In this document: piece after piece, positions 1 to 11,599 of the stretch
How the letters are laid out: each line of letters starts with the position of its first letter
Position numbering within the stretch: the first letter of the stretch is position 1
DNA from: Hermatobates lingyangjiaoensis
Lineage: Eukaryota; Arthropoda; Insecta; Hemiptera; Hermatobatidae
Assembly: GCA_026182355.1 (NCBI GenBank)
Contig: JAPFBL010000036.1
Location: forward strand, 248,001-312,000
Direction: 5' to 3'
DNA: 64,000 nucleotides
Notes under the pieces: model-generated
What the model saw: the letters and a program-made list of their open reading frames with translations, nothing else
Told to the model about the DNA's origin: nothing
The model's database searches: none
Position numbers and translations under genes: made by a program

Positions 1-1128
1 AACTTTGAGAATGTGTCTCCTACTCACATACTAACGGTTAAAGGTTTTTGTTGTTTAAAATCCAAAACAGTTCCAAAATTTTACTTTTCACAAAAATGAA
101 CATAATCTTGATAATGACGTTTAGTTTGTTTATGTGAATCTAAATAGATATATTGTGAAATGCGATTGATATCTTAATGGAAAACATTATTTATTTGTTG
201 GTTGAACAATGTCAGTGAATCTGGTGAGTAATGCTGCAGAGTGATCTGGCTTGAAGTGTAGGCTTGAAACAGACAGGTCATAAAGTCTTAGGTAACCAGA
301 GTGACAACCTTTCTGTCTGATTTATCTTTCAAATTAGGGAGTAGAGCATTATTATTGAGTCTTTGTCACTTTACTGAGCACCAAGCTTGATTTTACACAT
401 CTATATACTTCAAAATATTTTATCAGTAGAATTTAGAGAACTCTACGACTTTATAATACTAAAATATAAGTATATTTTTAGAAATATATACGTTGTGTAA
501 TGTGGTTAGTAGAGTCTAACAATTTCATTTGTTTGTGATTAATAAATAATCTATTGCTGAAGGTTTACAACATACAATATGACAGCTACTAATGTTATGG
601 CCGTATTTCAACAGTTTAGAGTTAGTTATATTAAACTATATTAAAATTCAATAAAGTAAAAACTAATTGATTAGAGTGAATGAAACAGTTGAGTTCAGTA
701 CGTTATCTAAATAAACGTTGGCTTTGCTAAGCTCTAAGAAAAGATATTATGAAAATAAATTCAATTGAATTCAAAAATTATATTCCGCTTTTGTTTTTTT
801 GTTTACGTTTATTTACATAAGCTAGATATCCTGTTGATTATTTAGGGGCTATTAAAAGAGGGCGGGATTTAATTTAATTATTTGCATACATATGTATTTG
901 TTTATCACCATCCAGTAATTATTAATTGTATAAAAAGCAACGATCATGAGAAAGTGCGATTTAAATTGTTTAATACATTATCGAATAGTTATTAGAATCG
1001 ATATACTTCAGTTCTCAAAATTACAAAAACAGTTACTGCTGTGTAGATAAGTCATCAAATTTATATTTGTGTTAAGAAAGTGTAAATAATTAATAAAACT
1101 TACACCTAACAACCATTAAAAATCCAAA
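1..1128. other. AT-rich DNA without recognisable feature
   Basis: I see no open frame of useful length, no repeat shared with the rest of the window and no RNA gene here. Confidence 0.5.
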
Positions 1129-2745
1129 TTAAAAAATCTGGAGTGGCTTACACTCTACTTTACTATAAGTAAAATTAATATCAAACTTTTTGGCTATAAC
1201 AAATAATGCTCCCTTTAAGAATAATATAAATGTCTACATGGGAGAGGTTTATTAGTCTTTCATTACGGACATAGTACAGATAGTGATTGATTCACTTATC
1301 AATATATATGCTTATTTTTGAATATCAAACAACTGATGTATATAATATCATCATTATAACTACAGCACAAATAACATTTTTGAAAAGTGAAAGTGTCAAT
1401 TTCTTGATACGAAATAATCTCCTATAAGAGAACATGGCGTTTGTTCAAAAACCTTATATCGGTTACTTGACCTCCTTCTACATTGAATATTTAAGTCAAA
1501 TTTTCAAATTTAAATCAGGAAAAAATACTGTTATTTTTTCTGAAAACATCATAAACATGCAAGAAAAAATGTCTTTTAAAGATAATTTTTAATTTAAGAT
1601 GTAGGATAATTACATTTGTTTTTTTTTCCAAGAATGTTTTCAATTTTGAATTATGGTTTAGATTTTTGGCCTTTTATATAATTATTATACTGGGAATTTA
1701 TGGGTTTCTAGTATTTAATAAAAACCAATTTTCTATGCCTTTGTCAAAAATCATATATACCAATTTACTCTGAAGCAGTTTTATCTTTTTCCTGCTTGCT
1801 GTACTCTGTTATAAGGCTGCTATGAATGTGTATTGAGAAAAAGTATATTAGTAATTAGCCAGTTTTTCATACTCAAATCAAATTCAAAGATGGATTTTTA
1901 GAATAAATGAAAACTTTTTCAGCTAGAAACTTGTAATTTTTAAAAATAATAGATATGAACTATTAGATTAGAATAGTGAAGAAGCTGAATATAATAGGTC
2001 CTTCTTCAGCAAAGAGTCTATTCTTCACACTTCAATATTACCCAAAGCTACTATGATTCATAAACACAAAAAAATGTACATCTGATATTAAGTTTTGTTC
2101 AAGGGTGCAACTTATAGATTGATGACGGCATTTTGTTAAGACAAAACTAACATACTATGGAAAATATCAGAAATTATGTATAATAATCGTTGATTTGTTT
2201 CATATAAGAATTTTATTTTTTTCCCTTTCATAATATGTTCTTTAATTGTTTAAAAATTAGCGTTAAACGTCTAAACATCCATTTTATTTCAGTGGATCGG
2301 CTCAAACAATTTTTAAGTCAACCTAAACAAATACAAGTATAGGAAGTAAACTATTAGTCTAGGTTCAATTTCAGTTTTCATAGTTTTATTGCTACTTGCC
2401 GTAATTAAAATTTCATTAATTTTTTTCATGAATTGTTAATTTTCTGTTAGATATTTTGGCAAAAATCATTCTAATTTGATACCCCTATTGTAAATGTAAT
2501 ATTGAATGAAATTATCTTAACTCATCCTCAACATAATGTTCTATTTTTAGATATAGTTTCATTTTGATCCGTTTAGCGGTATTCCTTACATCACTCTCAC
2601 AAGCTTTCAGATTTAATTATAAGTCAAAGTTTTTACATTTTATTGAAAATAAAATATTTCACGACGTTTATAAAATCTGATTATAATTTTATTTTATTGC
2701 ATTTGTAGTCCCAAAGATAATGCCTAAGGGACTATTAAATATAAA
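1129..2745 (+). repeat. Old copy of the non-coding TIR element (family T), 3' truncated
   Basis: This stretch aligns by eye, in the same orientation, with 21588-22850. Shared landmarks are the opening words 'aaaaaatctggagtgg' and 'ctctactttactataagta' (the terminal repeat), then 'tagtacagatagtgattga', 'agagaacatggc', 'gacctccttctacattg' (21.9 kb copy: 'gacatccttctacattg'), 'attattatactgggaattt', 'ttttatttcagtggat' and 'cataatgttctattt'. The alignment is lost in the middle (about 1760-2265), where this copy carries several hundred extra bases, and it stops near 2745, before the 3' terminal repeat. It has no coding capacity. Many substitutions and small indels suggest an old insertion. Confidence 0.75.
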
Positions 2746-4192
2746 GGCAGTATTAAATCCCTAGATCAAATTTTGTTCATGAAAACAGCAATTTACTTTG
2801 AGTAGAGCAAGAAGTAATTTAATATGAATACCTTAGTGTGTGAAAAAAAAAGTTATTGGTCAAGGTTATTATTAAGTAATTTAGATGCGATTTATTATTT
2901 AACATTTGGGATAAGTACAAAGCTTGTATTGAAGAAAAAAGCCTGAGTGACAGCTCAGTGTTAAACAAGTTTTGCTTTTAGCTCAGAAGAAGTTTCTCAA
3001 TTTCACACACAGTTACCTTTACAGAAGAAATCCTCTTCTAACTTCTGTTCTGCATGGATACAAATCTGTTCTCATTAGCCCACCAAATGCAAGACAACCG
3101 TCTGTTTCTTTACGGTATGTGCTGAAAACTGGATTAAATGGAAATGCCACTTGTATTCTGGTGGAAACACATGTCTTAGTAACAATTCAAGAAAGTTCTT
3201 TTGAATGGTTTAGATTTTGGATTGTTAAAGGTCCTCTTAACATGTGTTATTTATTGAAAACAAAAAAAACGTAAATACCTTAAATTTTCATATATCACTT
3301 ATGAGTCCTTTGAAATGGTACATTTTCAAACTTAAACTCATTTCACATATTTCGTGTTTTCAGTGAATGTTTGACTGTTAATTTTAATAATTTTACAAGC
3401 AATCTGAGAACCATAAGTCTTTTACAGTTAAGTTATTTAACTCTAAAGATAAAAGTTTAACTTAGTCGCACTATCCAGTTGTCCCACTTAAACTATTTTG
3501 ATTACACAATCGTGTGCGGATGAGATTAATCATTTGGAGTTAACTGATAAAAACTAACTGATGTTGTTAACTAGTCCTATGCAGCCGTCTTTTACGTCAT
3601 TTATTATAAAGCGACTATTTGCATTTATTGGAGAAGGTTTTATTCAATAAAATGTAAAGTCTTTGACTTATCATTGGTTTTAAAAGCATGTGGATATGAT
3701 GGAGATCATACCATTGATTCATAATTTATTTCTGATTAAACATAACATTAAAGCAATTAAAACCTTATATAATTATAGAATAGTTAACTACATTTCAAAC
3801 TTAAAATGTAACAAAATCATAACTTTTTTTCTTCAGTACAACTCTAATAGTAAAAAAAAAACAAACTAGAACAACTAGTTCAACCAATTAACAACCTTAA
3901 TTAACGACTTTCCAAACTGTAAGAGATATAAGAATTCTGTAATTAAAAGTAGACCCTTTTCGCAACATGGAAAGCAATTAATTTTTCTTGAGTATCGAAC
4001 CCGTTTTAAAAGAAATTCAGGCTAGGAGACTTTTCAAAAAGTAAGCCTTAATCAGTGACACAAAACATTCTATTCAAATTTCCCCACCATTAAAAAAAAT
4101 AAGAAAATGTAGAAAAACCAGCGCTTCCAATTTTTATCAATTATGATAATAAAATGTAAGATGCTTATATGAATCCATTAATATATATATTT
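2746..4192. other. Unassigned DNA
   Basis: Mostly AT-rich sequence. The segment 2970-3250 is somewhat richer in G+C and is open for about 100 codons from a non-ATG start, but the peptide matches no family I know and has no neighbouring exon signals, so I do not call a gene. Confidence 0.4.
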
Positions 4193-4226
4193 CTTCTTAC
4201 GCTTTATGAATATAAAGCGTAAGAAG
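4193..4226. repeat. Perfect 15-bp hairpin with 4-nt loop
   Basis: The arm 4193-4207 (cttcttacgctttat) is exactly complementary to 4212-4226, with loop gaat. No T tract or coding neighbour gives it an obvious role. It may be the tip of a small foldback element. Confidence 0.7.
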
Positions 4227-4990
4227 TATTAATTGAGAAATGTATTATTTAACATAGTACATACATAATTTTACTCATATTATTATTTTTAAACTAAAAA
4301 TATTTATAATATTCATAATATCTGAGCAAAAAAAGTGAAATAATTAAATAACCGGGTTTAGGTTAATTTTTACTGACAGAATTTCATTAGCTTTCTTCAA
4401 TTAATTCCTGATTCATAAGCAAAACATATTTCAATATAAAAAAATTAAAAAGGGTTTAACACAATTTTTTTACAAATTACACATTTTTCATAACAATGGT
4501 CTTCTGAGAACAAATGTTTGACTATAGGAAGGGTTATGAACGCTTTTTATTTACATTATACAAATTATGTAAGCAAATGTAAGTTTCATATATAGAAAAT
4601 GCTTTTTACATTTGATATAATATTTTATATACTTTTTACAAAGATGTTTGTTTTTAAAAATATAACATAACTTTCATTTTTCTTTCGTTTAATGCAGGTA
4701 CAGTTAAAACATGTTACAAGAAATAACTAATGTACACTTAGAAAATCAGGACCCATAACAGAATATTTCTTCACACTAGTACATCATGGAACAAGCCAAC
4801 ACCATCTATACCAAACCTATCTCTAATAACCAACCACCCAACAAAAACCAATAGAAAAGAGGCATTGTGCAGTGGGGTTGATGTCGATTGCCAGTACTCT
4901 TATTTACAAAGGGACTGTGAGCCCTTTACTCCACCTGGCATGAAGGCAGCGGATTCATTGTTTAGTTTCCAGTCTCTACAAGACGACAGC

Positions 4991-4992
4991 TA

Positions 4993-5043
<51 letters not shown>
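4991..5043. repeat. (TA)n microsatellite
   Basis: Nearly pure TA dinucleotides with one phase slip. It abuts the 5' side of the PLE fragment that follows. The Ile-Tyr peptides it can encode are meaningless. Confidence 0.95.
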
Positions 5044-5106
5044 CGTCAATATATCTATACCATTTAACATGTCTAGGCAATAAATGGTATAGATATGTTG
5101 ACGATA
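5041..5106. repeat. Inverted duplication spanning the PLE reverse-transcriptase active-site codons
   Basis: Arms 5041-5066 and 5081-5106 are complementary over 26 bp with one mismatch, around a 14-nt loop. The right arm holds the codons for the RT motif RYVDDI. A shorter direct duplicate of the loop and right-arm start ('gtctaggcaataaa') recurs at 5119. The direct duplicate brings an in-frame stop (taa at 5130-5132). Confidence 0.8.
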
Positions 5107-6040
5107 TTGCCAATAACTTGTCTAGGCAATAAATTGTATAGATATGTTGCATCTGTCCTAATTCTATAAATAAAGATGATTTCCTACAAAATTGAATTCA
5201 TTAGTCCCGACAATCAAATTCACAATGGAAGAAGAAGTAAGTGGTAATTTGCCCTTCTTAGATTTCCTGATTCATTGGTTACCTAAAGAGTTACGCTTTA
5301 GTGTATATAGAAAACCTACGAATGTACTTGCATACGTTCATTTTTATTCATCGCATCCAAAAAATGTTAAAATTTCTGTTTTTACAAATATGTTTTTGAG
5401 AGCTTTAAGAGTTTCCTCTCCTGAATTCCTTAATGAAGAGATTAATAACATTAGGTCAATTGCCCTTTCATTAAAATACCCTTCTTCTTATATCGATTTA
5501 GCTTTGAAGGGTGCTAAAAAAACTTTCTCTAATACTTCAAAAGAGCCCCTTTTATTATCAAATTCTATAGTTTTGCCATACCACGAATCATTGGACCCCC
5601 TTCCAAGATTAGCCAAACAACTTGATTTTAATATAGTGTTTTCTAATCGTAATAACGTGGGTAATATGTTAATAAAAAACTCTCCAAGCGAATTGGAGTC
5701 CGCTGGTATTTATAAAATTCCGTGTAAAAATTGCCATAAAATTTATATTGGTCAAACTGGTAAATCATTAAAGACACGTGTAAAACAACACCAATATAAC
5801 GTAAGTAGACAGGAAAACAGTAGTGCCTTATTCTTTCATATAAAAAATGAAAATCATCATATTGATTGGACAGGAGCTAAATTTATTACCTATGAAAAAT
5901 CAATGTTGTTAAGAAATATTATTGAATCGTCTCTAATTAAATTTAATAGATCTAATATTATAAACATTAGTAACGGTCTCTTCAAACTTGATACTTTCGT
6001 CACGAGGGCAATAGCCTCTTCAAAGAGGGTTGACAGCTAG
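5085..6040 (+). pseudogene. PLE reverse transcriptase C-terminus plus GIY-YIG endonuclease (broken)
   Basis: Codons 5085-5108 read WYRYVDDI, the RT metal-binding motif. They lie in a different frame from the long open stretch 5192-6040 (282 codons including a TTG first codon, which is not a real start). About one base is missing near 5187, and a short duplication brings a stop at 5130. In the 282-residue stretch I see the PLE RT thumb signature around residues 39-75 (YRKPT, then SSHP) and a GIY-YIG nuclease at 172-255: GIY at 172-174, YIG at 185-187, R196 and E245. C178 and C181 between the two halves fit the zinc-binding cysteine pair typical of PLE endonucleases. The nuclease nicks target DNA to prime reverse transcription. 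All key nuclease residues survive, but the upstream RT does not, so the gene is dead. Confidence in the family is high. Confidence 0.92.
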
Positions 6041-6210
6041 CGGATAGTTTTTTACTTTTTCTTACTGTACTCCTTTGTTTCCTCAATCATCCCTTTCTGG
6101 ACATTAGTCCTTTCCTGTGCTTTCACCCTTTTAAAATACCACTCTTTCCTCCCACTCTTCTCAACTCCTCACCAGATGTTTTCTGCATCTAGTGTTTCAG
6201 TTGGGTTTTT

Positions 6211-6253
6211 GACTCTGACGAAGACCGCTTGTTACGGTTGAAAGATCTTAGTC
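6211..6253 (+). ncRNA. Hammerhead-ribozyme-like motif at PLE 3' end
   Basis: Short stem I arms gact (6211-6214) and agtc (6250-6253) enclose CUGACGA (6215-6221), a helix closed by gaccg/cggtt, and GAAA (6240-6243). GAAA is followed by a minimal stem III (A-U, G-C, 2-nt loop) and a CUU cleavage triplet. PLEs are known to encode hammerheads with very short stem III. One unpaired A follows CUGACGA before stem II, which departs from the canonical fold, so activity is uncertain. The same motif recurs intact at 28324-28366. Confidence 0.55.
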
Positions 6254-6288
6254 TTGTTTTCCCATTCTTATTGTGGTTTAATCATTGA

Positions 6289-6315
6289 TATATATATATA
6301 TATATATATATATAT
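6289..6315. repeat. (TA)n microsatellite at PLE 3' end
   Basis: Pure TA repeat directly after the conserved PLE tail. Confidence 0.95.
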
Positions 6316-6606
6316 TTCATACAAAAAAAAACTTGATTGGTATTTTTGGTTATAATTTCAAATAATTAGAGACAATAATGACTTAAAATAATGTTTACTT
6401 CATCCCTAGCATATAAAATATTATCAAGAATATTTTGAGATTAAAGGTTGTATAACAAGAATATATCTTAACAAATTTAATTAATTACGATTGCATGGCT
6501 GCTTTACCTATGTTCAATGAGATCCATTCAGTTTAATGTGCTTTATGTGTCTTGCTGCTCTCTGAGCTGTCTAGTTCTTCCTATATTGTTCTTGTCAGAT
6601 GCCTAG

Positions 6607-6928
6607 GTTAGGTTAGGTTGCAGTGGCAGTTCCAGAAAGGAACACACGTAGGCCGAGCATTGGCCCTTTGTGATACCACACAATGAAGATTGATTCTACA
6701 GTGGGAGTCCTAAATTTTGCCTAACTCAAATGTATTTAGAGTAGGGATTTTTTACGAGTACCTGACATCGTACAGGCTCGGGACCGACAGTTTAACGTCC
6801 TTCTCCGAGGGACGACGTGCTCAGATTTATTCACCTCCCGCATGAATAAATCGAAGGCCAGGTGAGGATTGAACCCCGGTCCTGTCAGTTCAGAGGCGAG
6901 CACGTAACCACTGAGCTAGCCTGACCCC
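6607..6928 (-). mobile_element. tRNA-derived SINE with TTAGG-like tail
   Basis: On the minus strand the element starts with a tRNA-like head carrying a perfect A box TAGCTCAGTGG (plus-strand 6908-6918) and a B box GGGTTCAATCC (6866-6876), spaced as in tRNA genes. A unique body follows, and the element ends in repeated ACCTA. The insertion is flanked by a perfect 16-bp direct repeat, cttgtcagatgcctag, at 6591-6606 and 6929-6944, the signature of target-primed retrotransposition. A second copy lies at 59544-59863 in the opposite orientation. It is transcribed by Pol III and mobilised in trans by a LINE. The tail matches the arthropod telomere unit in sequence. Confidence 0.9.
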
Positions 6929-7036
6929 CTTGTCAGATGCCTAGCTTGACCGGCTGGTCTACCCGCTGCTGCTATATTCCTGTGTTGTATCAACAGCCTC
7001 TTCTATTCATGATAATTTCATCTTCTTTCAAATCAT

Positions 7037-7216
7037 ATCACTTCACTATTGTTATTTCTTTTGTAAATTCTTATTGCAATTTTAATTTTAATTTTTTAGA
7101 TATACAAATATTAGCTATATTTTTTTTTTCATTCATAACAATTTTTACCATCAAAAAATGGTCATGATTGGAACAACAATAATGAATGGCATCAAATGTC
7201 TATGGCATTTTTTGAG
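7037..7216 (+). repeat. Dispersed repeat, copy 1 (partner at 8262-8436)
   Basis: The segment is a diverged direct duplicate of 8262-8436. Shared words are 'attgttatttctttt', 'aattcttattgcaattt', 'aacaatttttaccatca' and 'gtaatgaatgg'-like. It has no coding content. It starts just after the SINE target duplication, so it predates or flanks the SINE. Confidence 0.75.
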
Positions 7217-7236
7217 TCTATGAAATAAAGGTTCTT

Positions 7237-7263
7237 TATATATATATATATATATATATATAT
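7237..7263. repeat. (TA)n microsatellite
   Basis: TA tract forming the left border of the palindrome 7264-7374. Confidence 0.95.
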
Positions 7264-7374
7264 CAATGATCAAACCACAATAAGAAATGGGAAAGCAAGA
7301 CTAAGATCTTTCAAAAGATCTTTTTGAAAGATCTTAGTCTTGTTTTCCCATTTCTTATTGTGGTTTGATCATTG
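7264..7374. repeat. Tail-to-tail pair of PLE ends (family A)
   Basis: The 51-bp arm 7264-7314 is an inverted copy of 7324-7374, with a 9-bp centre. Both arms are the PLE tail seen at 6236-6286, cut at the GAAA of the hammerhead-like motif, so the CUGACGA half is absent. (TA)n lies on both outer sides, on the right after a further 33 bp of PLE-end sequence ('gtgtttatgtgaaatct'). Confidence 0.85.
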
Positions 7375-7407
7375 ATTGTTGTTTCACGTGTTTATGTGAA
7401 ATCTTTT

Positions 7408-7428
7408 TATATATATATATATATATAT
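7408..7428. repeat. (TA)n microsatellite
   Basis: TA tract bordering the PLE-end palindrome on the right. Confidence 0.9.
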
Positions 7429-8261
7429 GTATACAAAAATATGTCAATAGATTTATTCCTATTACATTTATTTATCTGTTGTGCTAGATATTTCCACTTT
7501 TTTAGCCATCAATTTTCATGGCTTACCAGTTTTTAATCTTCCAATTTGTTTTTAAGTTATTTGGGCTATGATAATTATGTTTTCCTAATTCATCTATTAT
7601 ATAAATCTGTTTTTTTTCTTATCTAAATCCGTTCAATTTCCTATACCCTGGTTCATGTGTATACATAGTTAAGTTGTTACATAATTTAATTTAATAATAT
7701 AATTGTTTGTCCTAGATTTATATATTTATAAACGTCATATACTTAATTAATACTCCACTTGTTTTATAATTGCTAGTCATATATTCTCTTAATCAATAAA
7801 TTTTTTTATAATTTTTTGTTTTAATTTGAACTGATGTAAATGGTCCGTAATTGTTGAAGGTTTACTTAGCATATGTTCTTTTAATTTTTCTACGTGTTAG
7901 TATTTTATTTATCATTTCTTTATTACTTGCAACGCGTTAGTAATGTTTGTCTCACGAGCTATGCAATCTTTTATTATGTGGTATTTTTCTCATGATTAGA
8001 ATAGGGAAATAAAGACCAAAGCTCCAGGTTGTGTGAAATCTTTTGTGTGGTTACTTTTGTGTGTTTTTTCTTAATTCTGATTACAATAGCTATTGTGTAT
8101 TTTTAAAAATACTCGAAACAGTACACACAGGGGTTCTTTTTAATCTCTAAATCATATATCTGAAACCTGCTGGTCTTTTTTTTTATGATGGATAAATTGA
8201 CGATGTATAGATAGCTGGATCTATGGAGGTCGAATTGTCGTATATTTTTAAATTAGGATTA

Positions 8262-8436
8262 TTGTTATTTCTTTTATAAATTCTTATTGCAATTTACATT
8301 TTATTTTCTTAGATATCCAGATATTACCTATATTATTTTTTCATTCCTAACAATTTTTACCATCAGAAAAGGGTTATGACTGCAACAACAGTAATGAATG
8401 GAATCAAATGGTTTTTTTGAGATAGGTAATGTAATA
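8262..8436 (+). repeat. Dispersed repeat, copy 2 (partner at 7037-7216)
   Basis: See 7037-7216. The two copies are separated by about 1 kb and differ by scattered substitutions and short indels. Confidence 0.75.
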
Positions 8437-9826
8437 AAACTCCTCTAGTTCTTGAAAAATATTTCTGATAGGACCTTTGAAGTTAGATGACCAATTTCCA
8501 GTCCATCTAATTCTAAATCTTATTAAATTTAATGTAACTCTGTTTAAAATTTATAGTTATGATTTTATGCCTACTTTCATATTATTAATTTGGTCATCCA
8601 TTTTTAAGTATTTTACATATTTTTTTCTACTTTTAGTACAACTGTACAGAAAAAAATTAAAATATACTACTTATTTTTAGTAAATTTTTTTCATTCCATG
8701 ACGGCTCAATCAACAATTTACGGGGTATGTCAGAAGAAATGAATAATAATATTAATAACTATCTTTTTTTTGTTTTTTTTTCTCATGAACCCTAGTAATT
8801 TAAATCAAACTATTTTTCTTTAATTAATCTCTTTAGCTGTTTTACTAACATCCAATAGTGTTCTTTATCACATTATATTTGATTGATATTTTAATTTGAA
8901 TATTGAGTGGAAATTCTAATAAACTCTGATATCGAAACTGTTTGAATTTAGTCGGAAATTCAACTGTATAATTTCCCTTGAGAGTTAAAAGTTCTTTTCT
9001 GAATAACTGGAACAAGCTACTACAACGCTATCTAAGCATTGGATAAATTTATCATTAAAAACAATTCCTCTTTTGGATTGACTCTAATTTTTTGGAGGCA
9101 TTCTTAAAAAAAAATATTCAATAGAAATGTCTATGAACGTCTAAGTAATTCAAACAAGCAAAGTATAATTATTTATAACAAAATAGTCCACAAGTAAGGG
9201 ATTAAATAATATTAATTCCTTTTTCAAGCAATAGAATGAATAAAATTAATTTGTTATTTTTACGATTTTGATTTTATATTTTGATTTTAAATATTTTGCG
9301 AAATATCATATATTTTTTATTTCCTCTGAGCTTATTGCATATACTGTTGATTCAATAACCAACCTAGTGTATAAACACTTAAATCACTCACTGAATTGTT
9401 AGAGCTTTTCGCATACCTTCACAATCCAAAAATAGATATTGTGTAATACGTGCATGCATGGCATATGTGTAACTCGATATGGAATATGCGACTCCACAAA
9501 AGATCTAATGAGTGAACCCAGTGCTAGAAAGGACTGTAGAGCACTAAGCCCGGTGTGCATTCAAAACAGCATTGTTCCATATTTTGAGATTAGAAAAATT
9601 AGACTAGCAAAAAATTGCTAGTTATTAGCAATATTTCAAATTTTAATTAGTCAAATTCTTCCAAAATATATTCATATAATACTAAACCATCATAGACAAT
9701 TTAATATTTAACTTTTAAAAATCTTGGTACAGTTCACTACGGTACACTTGGCTATTATTCCCAGAAAAGTAATAATAATTTTTAGAGTTAATGTGAAATT
9801 CAAGGAGTCTCAGAATCACTTGCCCA
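8437..9826. other. Unassigned AT-rich DNA
   Basis: No supported feature. The segment 9440-9590 is slightly richer in G+C and briefly open, but it has no recognisable domain. Confidence 0.4.
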
Positions 9827-9949
9827 TTTTACAACAGACTGGTAACTAATGAGGATACAAAAATCCCAACCCATCCAAACTATCTTGTTCAGAGCCTATA
9901 TTTAAGAATCACCCAAACCATCCTATCGTTGAACCTGTTACTAAAATAA
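9827..9949 (+). pseudogene. Jockey-type non-LTR retrotransposon, ORF2 C-terminal scrap
   Basis: The reading frame from 9827 to the taa at 9947-9949 gives about 40 residues containing FYNRLVTNED, then THPNYLVQSL. This is the conserved tail after the reverse transcriptase in Jockey-superfamily ORF2 proteins. The same signature appears at 43142-43351 (NTNEDNKL, then THPNLLVQTL), so the two are probably fragments of one family. Upstream coding sequence is lost within a few dozen bases. I infer a 5'-truncated, decayed LINE end. The exact clade is uncertain. Confidence 0.6.
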
Positions 9950-11310
9950 GAGACCAAAGCTTTCCTATATTGACAACTCTTTTACGACTTAAGGGCGTGT
10001 TTTTAAAAGACCAAATGACTACGAAATAGTGTAAACCAACATTACAGATTATATAAAAAACACTAGAGATATTTACTCACTTGCTCTTACATAAGTGATC
10101 CCAAAATAACCATAACCTTGTAAACCTCTACCGTCTGTTGGAATACACTATCTATCAAAGGACTGGTTGATGGTTTTCTTCACATCATTGGCATAGTGTC
10201 CATTGTTCACCAGGACATGAGTGACTCCCTCTCTAACTCCAAGTGGGTGTCTGATCATTCACTGCACGTAGTTAAACTGACTTTTTACGTAGTTGGCAAC
10301 CTCTCTAGAACAATAACATTTTCAAATGGACAACAAAAATATTTTTTTGTAAACAAACACAAACAACAAAAATATTAAATAAAAATGTAAAGATAGTTAA
10401 AAAAAAGGTTACAGAAGAAAAAAGATTAAAAAATTAAAATTAAGACAGATTTTAATTGTATTTTCTTTCAATTCTGCACTAATATATTATTATTCATGTA
10501 ACTACTGAATTAATTTTAATAAATTCAATTTTATTAACCTTTTTTATCAAAGAGGTTAAATTTTAAATTTACGAAGAGGATGTAATATATTCATCTGTCA
10601 TTCACCTTATGATATTGTATGAGATAGTAATCACCTTCTTGTATGACATAGTAAGAAGGTTCTTATTGCAGTTTCCAATGTGTGCTTTGTTCATCCCGCA
10701 ACTAGTACAAAAATTGGAATAAGAAGGTAGTATTTCAGAACATATTTTACCTACCAAAGTAGAACTAGGCAGTTCTTCCACTCTGAAATGTTTATTATAT
10801 TTATGAGTTTGATATTACTATAAAAAAGTAGGTAACTATTCGGTAGCCTTATATAAATAATAGCAAGAAATAATATTCCATATATGTGGTTTACTTCCTT
10901 CAATGATAAAGACACAATATCACTCTGATGATTTATTCAGCAATAACTGAAAACCAATTAACTTTGTAAAACGTTTATATCAACTACTTAATTTTTCTTT
11001 ATAAAAATAAAAATTCAAATAACAAGGAAACTTCTGCATATAGCACAGCGTCTACTGGTAACATATAATCAGTCGTTGTACAACATTCTCATTACACATT
11101 TTTCGTGAAGGCACAGGAAAACATTTACACATTAAATGGACACGATGCACGCCTACATGATAGCATGTTTGAGAAAGACTGCACTAAATTAAGTCCATTG
11201 TGATTGAATATGGGACCTCTGATGAATAATACTGCAATGGTATTATTAATCATTTACTAATTTTTATTTTTATGCGTATTTTAACCCTCCTATCCCTGTA
11301 TGTATTCATT

Positions 11311-11315
<5 letters not shown>
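9950..11315. other. Unassigned DNA, possibly LINE 3' UTR at its start
   Basis: The first few hundred bases follow the Jockey tail and may be its untranslated region. The rest shows nothing I can name. Confidence 0.35.
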
Positions 11316-11346
<31 letters not shown>

Positions 11347-11350
11347 CGTG

Positions 11351-11412
<62 letters not shown>
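11316..11412. repeat. Compound (GT)n-(TA)n-(GT)n microsatellite
   Basis: GT repeats at about 11316-11343, a short spacer, TA repeats at about 11354-11387, then GT repeats to about 11412. Confidence 0.95.
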
Positions 11413-11599
11413 CTATGTGTGGTTTGTTTGTTATTGTAGGAATTGAAAAAAATGACTAGACCATGGCAAGGTTGATTTGTGTATTATTATAATCCATGTT
11501 AACAAAGAAAATATTGTTCAGTTATATCCCTTTGTAACATTTTATATTCAAGGTATAAAATGTTGTCAACTAAAACTGAGACAGCTGAATTGAGCATCC

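Larger units (their letters stand above)
5085..6288 (+). mobile_element. Penelope-like retroelement, 5'-truncated, with 3' end
   Basis: The fragment contains, in order, the RT catalytic motif (5085-5108), the RT thumb region, a GIY-YIG endonuclease, a 3' untranslated stretch (6041-6210), a hammerhead-like motif (6211-6253) and a conserved tail ('cattgtggtttgatcatt'-like) that ends in (TA)n at 6289. The same tail recurs at about 7.3, 27.9, 28.3 and 51.3 kb. The 5' side is lost at the (TA)n tract 4991-5043. PLEs commonly insert as 5'-truncated copies and carry repeated terminal segments. Confidence 0.88.

Noticed and set aside
2972..3274. Open stretch of about 100 codons
   Set aside because: Non-ATG start, no recognisable domain, no exon-like neighbours. 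Length is within chance for a locally GC-richer patch.
4865..5083. Open stretch ending in Ile-Tyr repeats upstream of the PLE
   Set aside because: The C-terminal half is translated (TA)n and the start region shows no PLE motif.
6866..6928. A real tRNA gene
   Set aside because: A and B boxes are good, but the acceptor and anticodon arms do not form a convincing tRNA, and the sequence is the head of a SINE with target duplications.
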